Below, one piece after another: positions 1 through 7,340 of a stretch of 64,000 bases of DNA (the first letter of the stretch is position 1; each line of letters starts with the position of its first letter). Below the pieces are notes generated by a model, which was not told where the DNA came from, searched no databases, and was given only the letters and a program-made list of their open reading frames with translations. This stretch comes from Bacillota bacterium (GTDB taxonomy: Bacteria > Bacillota > Clostridia > Acetivibrionales > JAMNXU01): positions 1 through 64,000 of the forward strand of contig JAMNXU010000020.1 of the NCBI GenBank assembly GCA_023623175.1. The letters are read 5' to 3'. A program made the translations under genes and the position numbers.

Positions 1-406
1 TAATGTTATTCAAAGAGACCTCTCCTTCCTTGGTGGTTTTTGTTTGGTTAATTTAATTATACCAAAGAAGATTGGTCTCTTTTACTTTTATCCTACAACT
101 ATTTTACACCGAGCCAAATATGGACAAGTCAGTTTGTTGCATATTTACGAATGACTTCGTTGGGAATCGCCTAATTGCACCCGCTCCGTTCACGGAGGTT
201 TCCAGCTTATCAAGTAGCAAATTTCATAATAATGCCTGCTGTTATTTATTAACTTTGAATAATTGCCAATTTTAGAGGGTTAATATATGTAATTAAAGGT
301 TTTGGTTAGTGACAAACAGTTAAATTATTTATTACCGATAAATAGTTTAATTACTTGTCATAACATATTCTTATTAGTGTCTAATTTTTTTTTGGAGGAA
401 TTCGCC
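1..406. other. Intergenic region before the first gene
   Basis: No convincing gene is seen. The first 85 bases can form a loose hairpin between AAAGAGACC near 12 and GGTCTCTTT near 73. A short CTCCG/CGGAG hairpin lies near 184-198. The open frame at 72-275 has no ribosome site and odd composition, so it is not called. Confidence 0.5.
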
Positions 407-2023
407 ATGAAATCCCGCAAACGCTTTATATTCATTTTGCTTTTTGCGTTTGTACTTGCCATGTTCAACGGCTGCGGCGGGAAAGAAAAAGAAAACATTA
501 TTGAACCATGGAAGAAGGCAAATAAACTGGATCCGGTTACTCTCACGTTATATTTGCCTGCAAGCCTTGGATGGTATTCGGCCTATTATGGGAATCAACT
601 GGTTAATGAAATAACCGAAAAGCTGAATGAGCGCCTGAAAGTGATTAATGCAAAACTGGAGATAGGTAATGTAGTTTTTGAAGATGCCCCTCTGAGAATG
701 ACTATAGACAAGTCCTATAAAGTAGCCATTGAAAGTGGGCTTAAAGTGGACCTGTTTTTTAAAGGAAGCAGTTATGACCAAACGGCTGGTTTCTCGGCCC
801 TGTACAATTTGCCCCTAGTGATAAAAGAACTGGGTGATAATAACCATGCTGCGGATTTAACAGAACTTTTTAAAAATTATGCTCCGCAATATTACAGCAA
901 ATTTGAAAAAGAAGAACTGGATCTGCTTACTTACAAGGGTAAACTTCTTGCAATACCTTCACTGAACTATCCCAATGTTTCCCGCACCGTGGCGGTCGTA
1001 AGGGAGGACCTGGTGCAGAAATACAAAATAAAGCCCATCAAATCCCTGGAGGAGTATGAGAATTTCCTTGAGACAATCAGGAAAAATGAAAGCGACATAA
1101 TTCCCGTGCTGTTCGGGGCTGGAACCTTAAATTACAATTACATACTGTTCGATTATTTCGGAAGAAACTACGGATATTTTGAATGCGGTTCCAAGGGCTC
1201 AAATATTGTATGCCGTATGGATGATCCTGATATGAAACTGGTTGCCTGGGAGAGGACAAAGGAATTTTTGGATATTGCCAGGATGATAAGGGATTGGTAC
1301 CAGAAGGGATATTTAAAAGAAATCAGGCAGGTTGACATGCTGGACGTTCTCTCGGGGCAGTATGCGTCTTTTATCGGGAAAACCGGCACGGCGGAACAGT
1401 ACAACCAGATTTTGAATGATAACGGGGGAAGGCCCTGGAAGTACGTGGAATACGAGCTTTTCCCCGAAAGTATAATAGAGAGGGAATTCAATCCCTTCCC
1501 GCTTATTTGCATAAATCCGAATTCAGAGAACAAGGAACGCGCCGTAATGCTGATAGAGCTTTTAATGAGCGACCAGGAGAGTTACGACATTTTTACCTAT
1601 GGCATAGAGAAGAAAGATTTTGTATATGACAAAAACAATAAGCCTAAAGCCATAGTGCCTTCAGGATATATTCCCGAGGTCGATTCGTACATGGTGAACC
1701 ATGCGAAATGGAGTTTTCGCAATATATTCATGGAGCATGAACCTGAAAAGGCTGTGAGAGAAAAACAGAAATCACTCAAGAAAAATACAGTGCTGAATCC
1801 CCTGGCAGGATTTATTGTGGACTCGAATGCTTATTCCGGCAGCGTTCCTGCTGATACCATGTCCCAATACCGCTCCTCAAGCGAGAAAAGAATAATAAAC
1901 GGCCAGATGAGCGATTCGGAAATCCAGGAATACATTGACAATATTAAGCCCGTCCTGGATCCCAGATTAAATGAACTTCAGCGCCAGGTCGACGCGTGGA
2001 AGGCTGAAAACGGGATCAGCTGA
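407..2023 (+). CDS. Extracellular solute-binding lipoprotein with DUF3502-like C-terminus
   Basis: This is a 538-residue substrate-binding lipoprotein of an ABC importer, probably for an oligosaccharide. The N-terminus has three basic residues, a hydrophobic segment and a lipobox ending at Cys23 (FNGC), so it should be lipid-anchored outside the cell. The body looks like the large family 1 binding proteins of Firmicutes, and the last 75 residues resemble DUF3502 of the LipO group (ending in a QRQVDAWK-like stretch). I start at 407 because GGAGG lies at 394-398; the frame is open upstream to 302 but would put 35 residues before the signal peptide. No permease genes follow, so this is an orphan binding protein whose partners must lie elsewhere. 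The ligand cannot be told from the sequence. Confidence 0.85.
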   Translation: MKSRKRFIFILLFAFVLAMFNGCGGKEKENIIEPWKKANKLDPVTLTLYLPASLGWYSAYYGNQLVNEITEKLNERLKVINAKLEIGNVVFEDAPLRMTIDKSYKVAIESGLKVDLFFKGSSYDQTAGFSALYNLPLVIKELGDNNHAADLTELFKNYAPQYYSKFEKEELDLLTYKGKLLAIPSLNYPNVSRTVAVVREDLVQKYKIKPIKSLEEYENFLETIRKNESDIIPVLFGAGTLNYNYILFDYFGRNYGYFECGSKGSNIVCRMDDPDMKLVAWERTKEFLDIARMIRDWYQKGYLKEIRQVDMLDVLSGQYASFIGKTGTAEQYNQILNDNGGRPWKYVEYELFPESIIEREFNPFPLICINPNSENKERAVMLIELLMSDQESYDIFTYGIEKKDFVYDKNNKPKAIVPSGYIPEVDSYMVNHAKWSFRNIFMEHEPEKAVREKQKSLKKNTVLNPLAGFIVDSNAYSGSVPADTMSQYRSSSEKRIINGQMSDSEIQEYIDNIKPVLDPRLNELQRQVDAWKAENGIS

Positions 2024-2108
2024 TTGCAAAAAACTGCTGTTTAAAAAGCCGCTGTCATGGCAATTTTAATACAGTAAGACATGAGGTTTGAAAATGGCAT
2101 TCCAATAC

Positions 2109-2115
2109 AGGAGGT
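2109..2115 (+). promoter_or_regulatory. Ribosome binding site that sets the start of the small membrane protein
   Basis: AGGAGGT stands 8 bases before the ATG at 2124. It lies inside the longer open frame, so the TTG at 2088 and ATG at 2094 are unlikely starts. Confidence 0.7.
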
Positions 2116-2123
2116 TTTACGAT

Positions 2124-2564
2124 ATGGCGGCTTTTTTGCCCGCAAGGCGCAGCAAATGGTGGATAGCCGTATTTGCAGTATTTGCGGCAGTGGTTTTTGG
2201 CTTTTTTCTTTTTGTTCGGACCGTGATGCAGGGCCAGCCGGTTAACATGCAATTTATCGTCGCGAATACCGTTCTTTCGCTGATACTGGCTTTTGTGGCA
2301 TGTATATTCGGATATTTCAACGCCCATCTGGTTTTCATATTTACTGCAGCCGGAGTTATTGCTGGCATGGTTCTGATGTTGATAACTATCAGCAAAAATA
2401 CCGGATGGGAAGACCTGATAGGATTTATTCTTTTCCTGGAGTTTAGCGTTTTCGGTTTTGTTGCGGGCATTTTACTGCAGGTGATACATTTTATTTATAC
2501 TGTTACGAGAGGCCGAAGGAAAAGCAGGGAAGAGAAAGGTAAAGAGAAAGATAATAATACTTAA
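2124..2564 (+). CDS. Small integral membrane protein, unknown function
   Basis: This encodes about 146 residues with four hydrophobic segments, a basic N-terminus and a highly charged tail of alternating Arg, Lys and Glu. It is not a family I recognise. It follows the solute-binding lipoprotein by 100 bases on the same strand and could be cotranscribed, but nothing in it resembles an ABC permease (no EAA loop). The start was chosen by the AGGAGGT at 2109-2115. Location in the cytoplasmic membrane is well supported; any role is open. Confidence 0.65.
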   Translation: MAAFLPARRSKWWIAVFAVFAAVVFGFFLFVRTVMQGQPVNMQFIVANTVLSLILAFVACIFGYFNAHLVFIFTAAGVIAGMVLMLITISKNTGWEDLIGFILFLEFSVFGFVAGILLQVIHFIYTVTRGRRKSREEKGKEKDNNT

Positions 2565-2867
2565 GATAAGGCATGACATGGGATGTTCTCTTGTTAAAGA
2601 CAGATAACGAAGACGGTTCTTATCCTGTCTCAGCTTAACACGAGGAAGATCAACCGGCAGACAAGGGAAATATAGTTATGCAGCAAGGAAACATTGCAGG
2701 GTCTGGTACGAAAGCGATTCAGATTTGAATTGGAATGCAGTACGGAAATGTTACAACCTCTGAAAGCATAGTCAGGAAATACAATGTTGCGAACTTTCAC
2801 TGATATAAAGGAAAATCCTGTTATGGTATAATATAATTATGAAAATATTCCTTGTGAGGTGCCGTTC
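2565..2867. other. Intergenic region before galU
   Basis: No gene is seen in these 303 bases. The only clear signal is the extended -10 promoter element at 2824-2832. Confidence 0.5.
2824..2832 (+). promoter_or_regulatory. Probable extended -10 promoter of galU
   Basis: TGG followed by a perfect TATAAT gives an extended -10 element 35 bases before the galU start. No good -35 box is seen at the usual distance, which fits extended -10 promoters. Confidence 0.5.
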
Positions 2868-3746
2868 ATGAAAGTTCGCAAAGCCATAATTCCCGCCGCA
2901 GGTCTGGGGACCCGTTTTCTTCCCGCAACCAAGGCCCAGCCGAAGGAAATGCTTCCCATAGTGGACAAGCCTACAATCCAATATATTGTTGAAGAGGCCG
3001 TAGCAGCGGGGATTGAAGATATACTCATTATTTCCGGAAGGAATAAAAGGGCGATTGAAGACCACTTTGACAAGTCCTATGAACTGGAAGAGGAACTCAG
3101 GAAAAGAAATGAGCATGAACTGCTCAGCATGGTGGAGAGCATTTCCAATCTCGTGGATATTCACTATGTCCGTCAGAAGGAGCCAAGAGGTTTGGGCCAT
3201 GCCGTATACTGCGCCCGTAATTTTATCGGTGATGAACCCTTTGCGGTTTTGCTGGGCGACGACATTGTCAAATCCGAAGTTCCCTGCATCAGGCAACTGA
3301 TGGATGTGTATGACGAGTACAAGACGACAATCCTGGGAGTACAACAGGTGCCGGAATCCGACGTTTCAAAATACGGGATAGTAAGCTGCAAAAACGTCGA
3401 AGGCAGGGTTTACAAGGTGAAGGACCTCGTTGAGAAACCTGAAAGGGATAAGGCGCCGAGCAATATTGCCATACTGGGGCGATATATCATCTCACCGCAG
3501 ATATTCCGATACCTGGAAGATGCCGAACCCGGCAAGGGCGGCGAAATCCAGCTTACCGATGCGCTGAAACGGCTCATAGGTTCCGAGGCCATGTATGCTT
3601 ATGATTTTATAGGTAAAAGATATGATGTCGGAAACAAGCTGGGTTATCTTGAAGCTACGGTCGAATTCGCACTGGAGCGCGAGGACCTGAGGGATGAATT
3701 CAGCCGGTACCTTAAAAATGTAGTAAAAAATTTGGAGTCAGAGTAG
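2868..3746 (+). CDS. galU: UTP--glucose-1-phosphate uridylyltransferase
   Basis: GalU makes UDP-glucose from UTP and glucose 1-phosphate in the cytoplasm, for wall polymers, glycolipids and exopolysaccharide. The 292-residue product begins [17 protein letters not shown], with the nucleotide-binding loop [11 protein letters not shown] at residues 12-22 and the usual [11 protein letters not shown] stretch after it. Later motifs such as [22 protein letters not shown] and GEIQLTDA are all present and the length is normal. The ATG at 2868 with GAGGTG just upstream is preferred over the GTG at 2859. The gene stands alone between its own promoter and a strong terminator. Confidence 0.95.
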   Translation: MKVRKAIIPAAGLGTRFLPATKAQPKEMLPIVDKPTIQYIVEEAVAAGIEDILIISGRNKRAIEDHFDKSYELEEELRKRNEHELLSMVESISNLVDIHYVRQKEPRGLGHAVYCARNFIGDEPFAVLLGDDIVKSEVPCIRQLMDVYDEYKTTILGVQQVPESDVSKYGIVSCKNVEGRVYKVKDLVEKPERDKAPSNIAILGRYIISPQIFRYLEDAEPGKGGEIQLTDALKRLIGSEAMYAYDFIGKRYDVGNKLGYLEATVEFALEREDLRDEFSRYLKNVVKNLESE

Positions 3747-3769
3747 GCTTTGTTTATAATGGCTCAAGG

Positions 3770-3799
3770 AAAAAACAGGGGAATTATCCCCTGTTTTTT
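3770..3799 (+). terminator. Intrinsic terminator of galU, probably bidirectional
   Basis: A perfect 12-bp stem (AAAAAACAGGGG and its complement) with a 6-base loop and a T6 end. It has A6 on the other side, so it could also stop transcripts coming from the convergent gene at 3915. Confidence 0.9.
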
Positions 3800-3914
3800 C
3801 ACATCTCAATATTCTTACCCTTTGTCAATCCCGTGATTCCCATTTAATATTAAAGCGTCAATATTCAGGCATCGTATTCTATTGGATATTCTGGATTGTT
3901 AACCAGGCAGCCAT

Positions 3915-4997
3915 TTATTCAACTTCTTCTATTACATATTGCTGTGTGCCCAGGTTGCGTTTCTCCAGTTCTTCGAGCTGCACAAAAGGATCCTTGCCGT
4001 GGAGACGTTCAAACAAGTGGCCCTTATCTCCCAAAACATAGCCCCTGGGAACGCCTTGCATAATCAGGTTTTCAAATTTAATGGCATCAAGGCACGCCCG
4101 TTCAATGGCCACTATATCTTTGGACGCCATTATCCCGATATCCGGGACAAGGGATGGTGTCGTAAGGCCCCAGCAGTCGCAAAGCGCAGTTATGTTGGTG
4201 AGGAAGTTTATATAAAACACATGGCCCGGGGCAAAGGTGCCAAGTACAGTTTCAGTGCATATTGCCATACCGGTCTGGAAGTCCTTGTATCTGTCAGCAG
4301 TCATTACAAGCGCCTCATTGGGACAAACCTTGACGCAATGCTGGCAGAAAGTGCAGTGATGGAAAAAGACGTTGTATTTGCCTTCCTTGTCAAAACTATT
4401 GGCGTTGTGATTACAGCTTTCGATACATAATTCGCAGTGGATGCACCGTTCCTCGATCCATTCAATGCCGCCTTCCAGGCTGTGTATCTGGGCGCGCGTC
4501 CTGTCAGTTACGCAACCCATCGCTATATTTTTGCAAGCGCCGCCGTATCCGCAGGCTCCGTGGCCCTTGACGTGGGACAGGTCTATCATGACCTCGGCGT
4601 CGTGAATGTAGCCGGCGACGTCAACATTTTTAAAGGTGTTGAAATCCACGTATTTCTCGTAATAGTATTTGCCTGTGAAACCGCATGCATAGACTATCGG
4701 GACTCCGAGGTATTCTTCCGTGTATCCCCTTGTCCTTGCGCTGCTGATGTCCTGGTCGGTTATAAAAACTTTGGCTCCATAACCCTTGAGTTTGTCTGCA
4801 AGTATTTTCACAAACAGGGGATGGATGGTCGAATAGCCGATGTTCCTTCCCAGGTGCATCTTGATGGCCGTAAGTTTGCCCTTGACAACCTCCTCCAAGC
4901 CCATCCGGTCTATAAGTCTGCCGAACTTGGCCGGAAGAGTTTCGTTGGCATTATACTTGGTATATTCAACCGATGCAAATAAAACTTTAGAGCTCAT
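3915..4997 (-). CDS. DUF362 domain protein with two 4Fe-4S clusters
   Basis: About 360 residues. The first part is a DUF362 domain, and a ferredoxin-like segment is inserted in it with two CxxCxxCxxxC sets at about residues 185-195 and 215-225, each able to hold a 4Fe-4S cluster. Proteins of this type are common in anaerobic Clostridia; their reaction is not established, though an electron-transfer role is likely. The start at 4997 is preferred over 5018 because GGAGGG lies 4-5 bases before it, while nothing suitable precedes 5018. There is no signal peptide, so it is cytoplasmic. It converges on galU. Confidence 0.85.
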   Translation of the reverse strand: MSSKVLFASVEYTKYNANETLPAKFGRLIDRMGLEEVVKGKLTAIKMHLGRNIGYSTIHPLFVKILADKLKGYGAKVFITDQDISSARTRGYTEEYLGVPIVYACGFTGKYYYEKYVDFNTFKNVDVAGYIHDAEVMIDLSHVKGHGACGYGGACKNIAMGCVTDRTRAQIHSLEGGIEWIEERCIHCELCIESCNHNANSFDKEGKYNVFFHHCTFCQHCVKVCPNEALVMTADRYKDFQTGMAICTETVLGTFAPGHVFYINFLTNITALCDCWGLTTPSLVPDIGIMASKDIVAIERACLDAIKFENLIMQGVPRGYVLGDKGHLFERLHGKDPFVQLEELEKRNLGTQQYVIEEVE

Positions 4998-5152
4998 AGG
5001 TCCCTCCGCTTCTTTCATTTTTTAAATTTTATGTTTTCAACAGGACATAATTTTATATTTTCAAAAGAACAGGTTTAGCAATTGGACATTTAAACAGCTT
5101 CGCCGTGTTAAAATCGTTGTTTGCCAAAATGCCGGTTCGCCAAGTAAACGGG

Positions 5153-5929
5153 TTAAATGAATATGTCGAGATAGCTGTGGGAAATCTTGCGCAGTCTCCT
5201 GGCGTCAAGGCGCTCCACGCCGGGTTTGTCTGCCACGGCGTCAGCATAATCGGTTCTTGTATATTCCTCGATGATTTCCATCGGGAGAATCGGAGTGTAA
5301 AGTTTTGCCTTTCCTACCAGCGACATTGCCCTTTTGGCTGCTTCGCGGATTCGTCTTTCGGCTTCGGCCAGGTCTACGCATTCAGCCCTGTTTCTTCCTA
5401 TGGCGCGCTTAACCACGGCGGTCTCTACAGGACCCAAAAACGCCCTGGCTTCGGCACATGCTGCCTCATCGCCGGAGACCATCAGCACGGGCACTTTGAA
5501 ATGAGCGCACATGGTTGCCCATTGTCCGATTTCCCCTGTTCTTTTTCCGTTTATATAGTAGTTAAATCCTTTCAAACTGGACTGGGTATGATCAAGAAAA
5601 GCGTTCATAGTGCCGGCCATTGCGTGGGCGCCTATTATAATGGTGCCGTCAAAGGTTTCGTCAAGGGCGCCGGTCCACAGATCGTTCAGTTTATGATCAA
5701 CGGTTACTCTTTTGTCCAGCAGTTCCGGGATAAAGTTGTTGGCGCCCCCATGCCTGTCTACGACCATTACCTCTGTGGCACCGCCTTCAAAAACTCCCTC
5801 TATTGCCGCATTCAGGTCAGCCATTAGCCTTTCCCTGGCAAACTGGTGCCGTGGGTCGGACTTGCTCATCATTTCAATGCAGTCAATGCCGCTTATACCT
5901 TCAAGGTCCGTGTGTATGTAGATTTTCAA
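5153..5929 (-). CDS. dppA: M55 family D-aminopeptidase (DppA-like)
   Basis: This 258-residue protein is a zinc aminopeptidase of the DppA family, which removes N-terminal D-amino acids from peptides, typically to recycle D-Ala peptides from the wall. All expected metal ligands are visible: Asp8 and Glu10 in TDLEG, His60 in DRHGG, His102 in IGAHAMAGT and Glu133 in GEIGQ; His114 in DHTQSS matches the catalytic histidine. It begins with TTG at 5929, with a good AGGAGG at 5937-5942 seven bases away. It stands without the dpp peptide transporter genes that follow dppA in Bacillus, so uptake must be done elsewhere. DECAMER assembly is known for the family but not visible here. Confidence 0.9.
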   Translation of the reverse strand: MKIYIHTDLEGISGIDCIEMMSKSDPRHQFARERLMADLNAAIEGVFEGGATEVMVVDRHGGANNFIPELLDKRVTVDHKLNDLWTGALDETFDGTIIIGAHAMAGTMNAFLDHTQSSLKGFNYYINGKRTGEIGQWATMCAHFKVPVLMVSGDEAACAEARAFLGPVETAVVKRAIGRNRAECVDLAEAERRIREAAKRAMSLVGKAKLYTPILPMEIIEEYTRTDYADAVADKPGVERLDARRLRKISHSYLDIFI

Positions 5930-5942
5930 GGCTATTCCTCCT

Positions 5943-6508
5943 TTCGGTATGTTCTTTTTTGTGAAAGGCTTGATCGAATCATCCTGGTTGAATGATTCTT
6001 AATGTTTATATATTTATTTATAAAAAAATTATATATTATGCCCGGCGTTTAGGCTACGTTTTATTGTTTGAATACATGCATTATATTGTTGTGATATTAA
6101 TGGTTGTACAGATTCTTTAATGGTTGTATAAATGTTGTATAGATTTCTTTAATGGAAAATTCATTTTTTTGTATCATTAAAACCATTATAGTTTTGAAAG
6201 CATTATAATTGAGATTGTCATTTACCTTTGCGGACAATTTTTTGATATAATAAGGTCTGAATCGGGCTTTAATGTTATAATCGAACAACTTAAACAACTT
6301 TGATTTACGGCAGTAACTACATAACCTATTTTACAGCCTGGTTTCAGCCTGATACAAATACAACGATTAGTCCATTGCTAATGTGACAGGCAGCTTGTCG
6401 CAAATGCAACAGCAAGCCTTTTGCAGATGCAATAACAGCCTGTCGCAAGTGCAACAGCCTGTCTGCTGCATATGTGACAGCTTTACAGAACAGAAAAGGA
6501 GGATTGCC
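5943..6508. other. AT-rich intergenic region with two decayed repeat patches
   Basis: Between divergent genes. Around 6098-6155 the phrase AATGGTTGTA(T/C)A recurs with TTCTTTAATGG three times. Around 6390-6490 a second, different unit recurs (listed separately). No gene is convincing: the minus-strand frame at 6097-6297 has no ribosome site and is mostly low-complexity AT. Confidence 0.5.
6390..6488. repeat. Degenerate tandem repeat upstream of the HD-domain gene
   Basis: A unit close to TGTCGCAAATGCAACAG recurs about four to five times at 17-25 base spacing (near 6408, 6419, 6443 and 6469). It is readable in the frame of the downstream gene but lies before its ribosome site, so it is not part of the protein. 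Confidence 0.6.
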
Positions 6509-7087
6509 ATGAGTGCGCCTGGCAGGGAGCAGGCCTTTGAACTGCTTAAGAAATATGTTAAAAATGAAAGCCTGATTACCCACGCGTTGACGGTCGAAGC
6601 GGTGATGCGGCATTTTGCCGAGGTGCTCGGCGAACCCGACGTTGAAAAGTGGGGTGTCGTAGGTTTGATCCATGATATTGATTATGAAATGTATCCCGAG
6701 CAACACTGCGTCAAGGCGCGGGAAATCCTTGAAGAGAACGGTTTTCCCGAGGACTATATCCATGCCGTGCAAAGCCATGGCTGGAGTATTTGCTGCGATG
6801 TCGAGCCCGTTGAAAGAATGGAGAAGGTGCTGTTCACCATCGACGAGCTCACAGGGCTCATAGCCGCGACGGCGCTGATGAGGCCGAGCAAAAGCATTCT
6901 GGATACCGAAACGCAATCGGTGAAGAAAAAGTGGAAGCAGAAGAGCTTTGCCGCCGGCGTCAACAGGGACATAATAGCCAAAGGAGCTGAAATGCTGGGC
7001 CTTGAGCTCGATTTCATCATTGGTGAGACCATCAAGGGTATGAGGAAAGTAGCGGAGGAAATAGGGCTCAAGGGGACGATTCAATAA
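6509..7087 (+). CDS. HD-domain phosphohydrolase-like protein
   Basis: This 192-residue protein has an HD metal-dependent phosphohydrolase pattern: His25 in LITHALTVEAV, the His55-Asp56 pair in LIHDIDYE, and further histidines at 66, 85 and 90. The family hydrolyses nucleotides or small phosphoesters, but this short stand-alone type has no settled substrate. The start at 6509 is fixed by AAAGGAGGA just upstream; the frame is open earlier only because the upstream repeat happens to lack stops. It is cytoplasmic and monocistronic, converging on the NAGPA gene with a shared terminator. Confidence 0.85.
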   Translation: MSAPGREQAFELLKKYVKNESLITHALTVEAVMRHFAEVLGEPDVEKWGVVGLIHDIDYEMYPEQHCVKAREILEENGFPEDYIHAVQSHGWSICCDVEPVERMEKVLFTIDELTGLIAATALMRPSKSILDTETQSVKKKWKQKSFAAGVNRDIIAKGAEMLGLELDFIIGETIKGMRKVAEEIGLKGTIQ

Positions 7088-7245
7088 ATTCAGAATATGA
7101 AGAAGAAACGGGCGGTTTATAAACCAGGACCGTTTGGACGTTTGTAAAATATACAATTTTTATGAATAGGGCAGATTCGTGTTTTAGAATGGGCTTTTTT
7201 GTGCTTAAGAACGAGAATTTGTGAAAAAACGCTTTCCAGGATTCG

Positions 7246-7282
7246 AAAACCGCTTTCCAGGATTATGGAAAGCGGTTTTTTT
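7246..7282. terminator. Intrinsic terminator between convergent genes
   Basis: AAAACCGCTTTCC pairs perfectly with GGAAAGCGGTTTT across an 8-base loop, followed by T7 on the plus strand. It serves the HD-domain gene and may also act on the minus strand, where four T follow. The left arm is preceded by a second copy of GCTTTCCAGGATT at 7231, a small tandem duplication. Confidence 0.9.
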
Positions 7283-7340
7283 GTTATGCATTATCTGAAA
7301 TAAATATTACAAAATTTAATCATATTAAAATCTAATTCTG

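Noticed and set aside
72-275. 67-residue frame at the window start
   Set aside because: No ribosome site, unusual composition, no recognisable pattern.
4437-4982. 181-residue plus-strand frame opposite the DUF362 gene
   Set aside because: A shadow of the well-supported minus-strand gene with its Cys motifs.
6097-6297. 66-residue minus-strand frame
   Set aside because: AT-rich, repeat-containing, no ribosome site.
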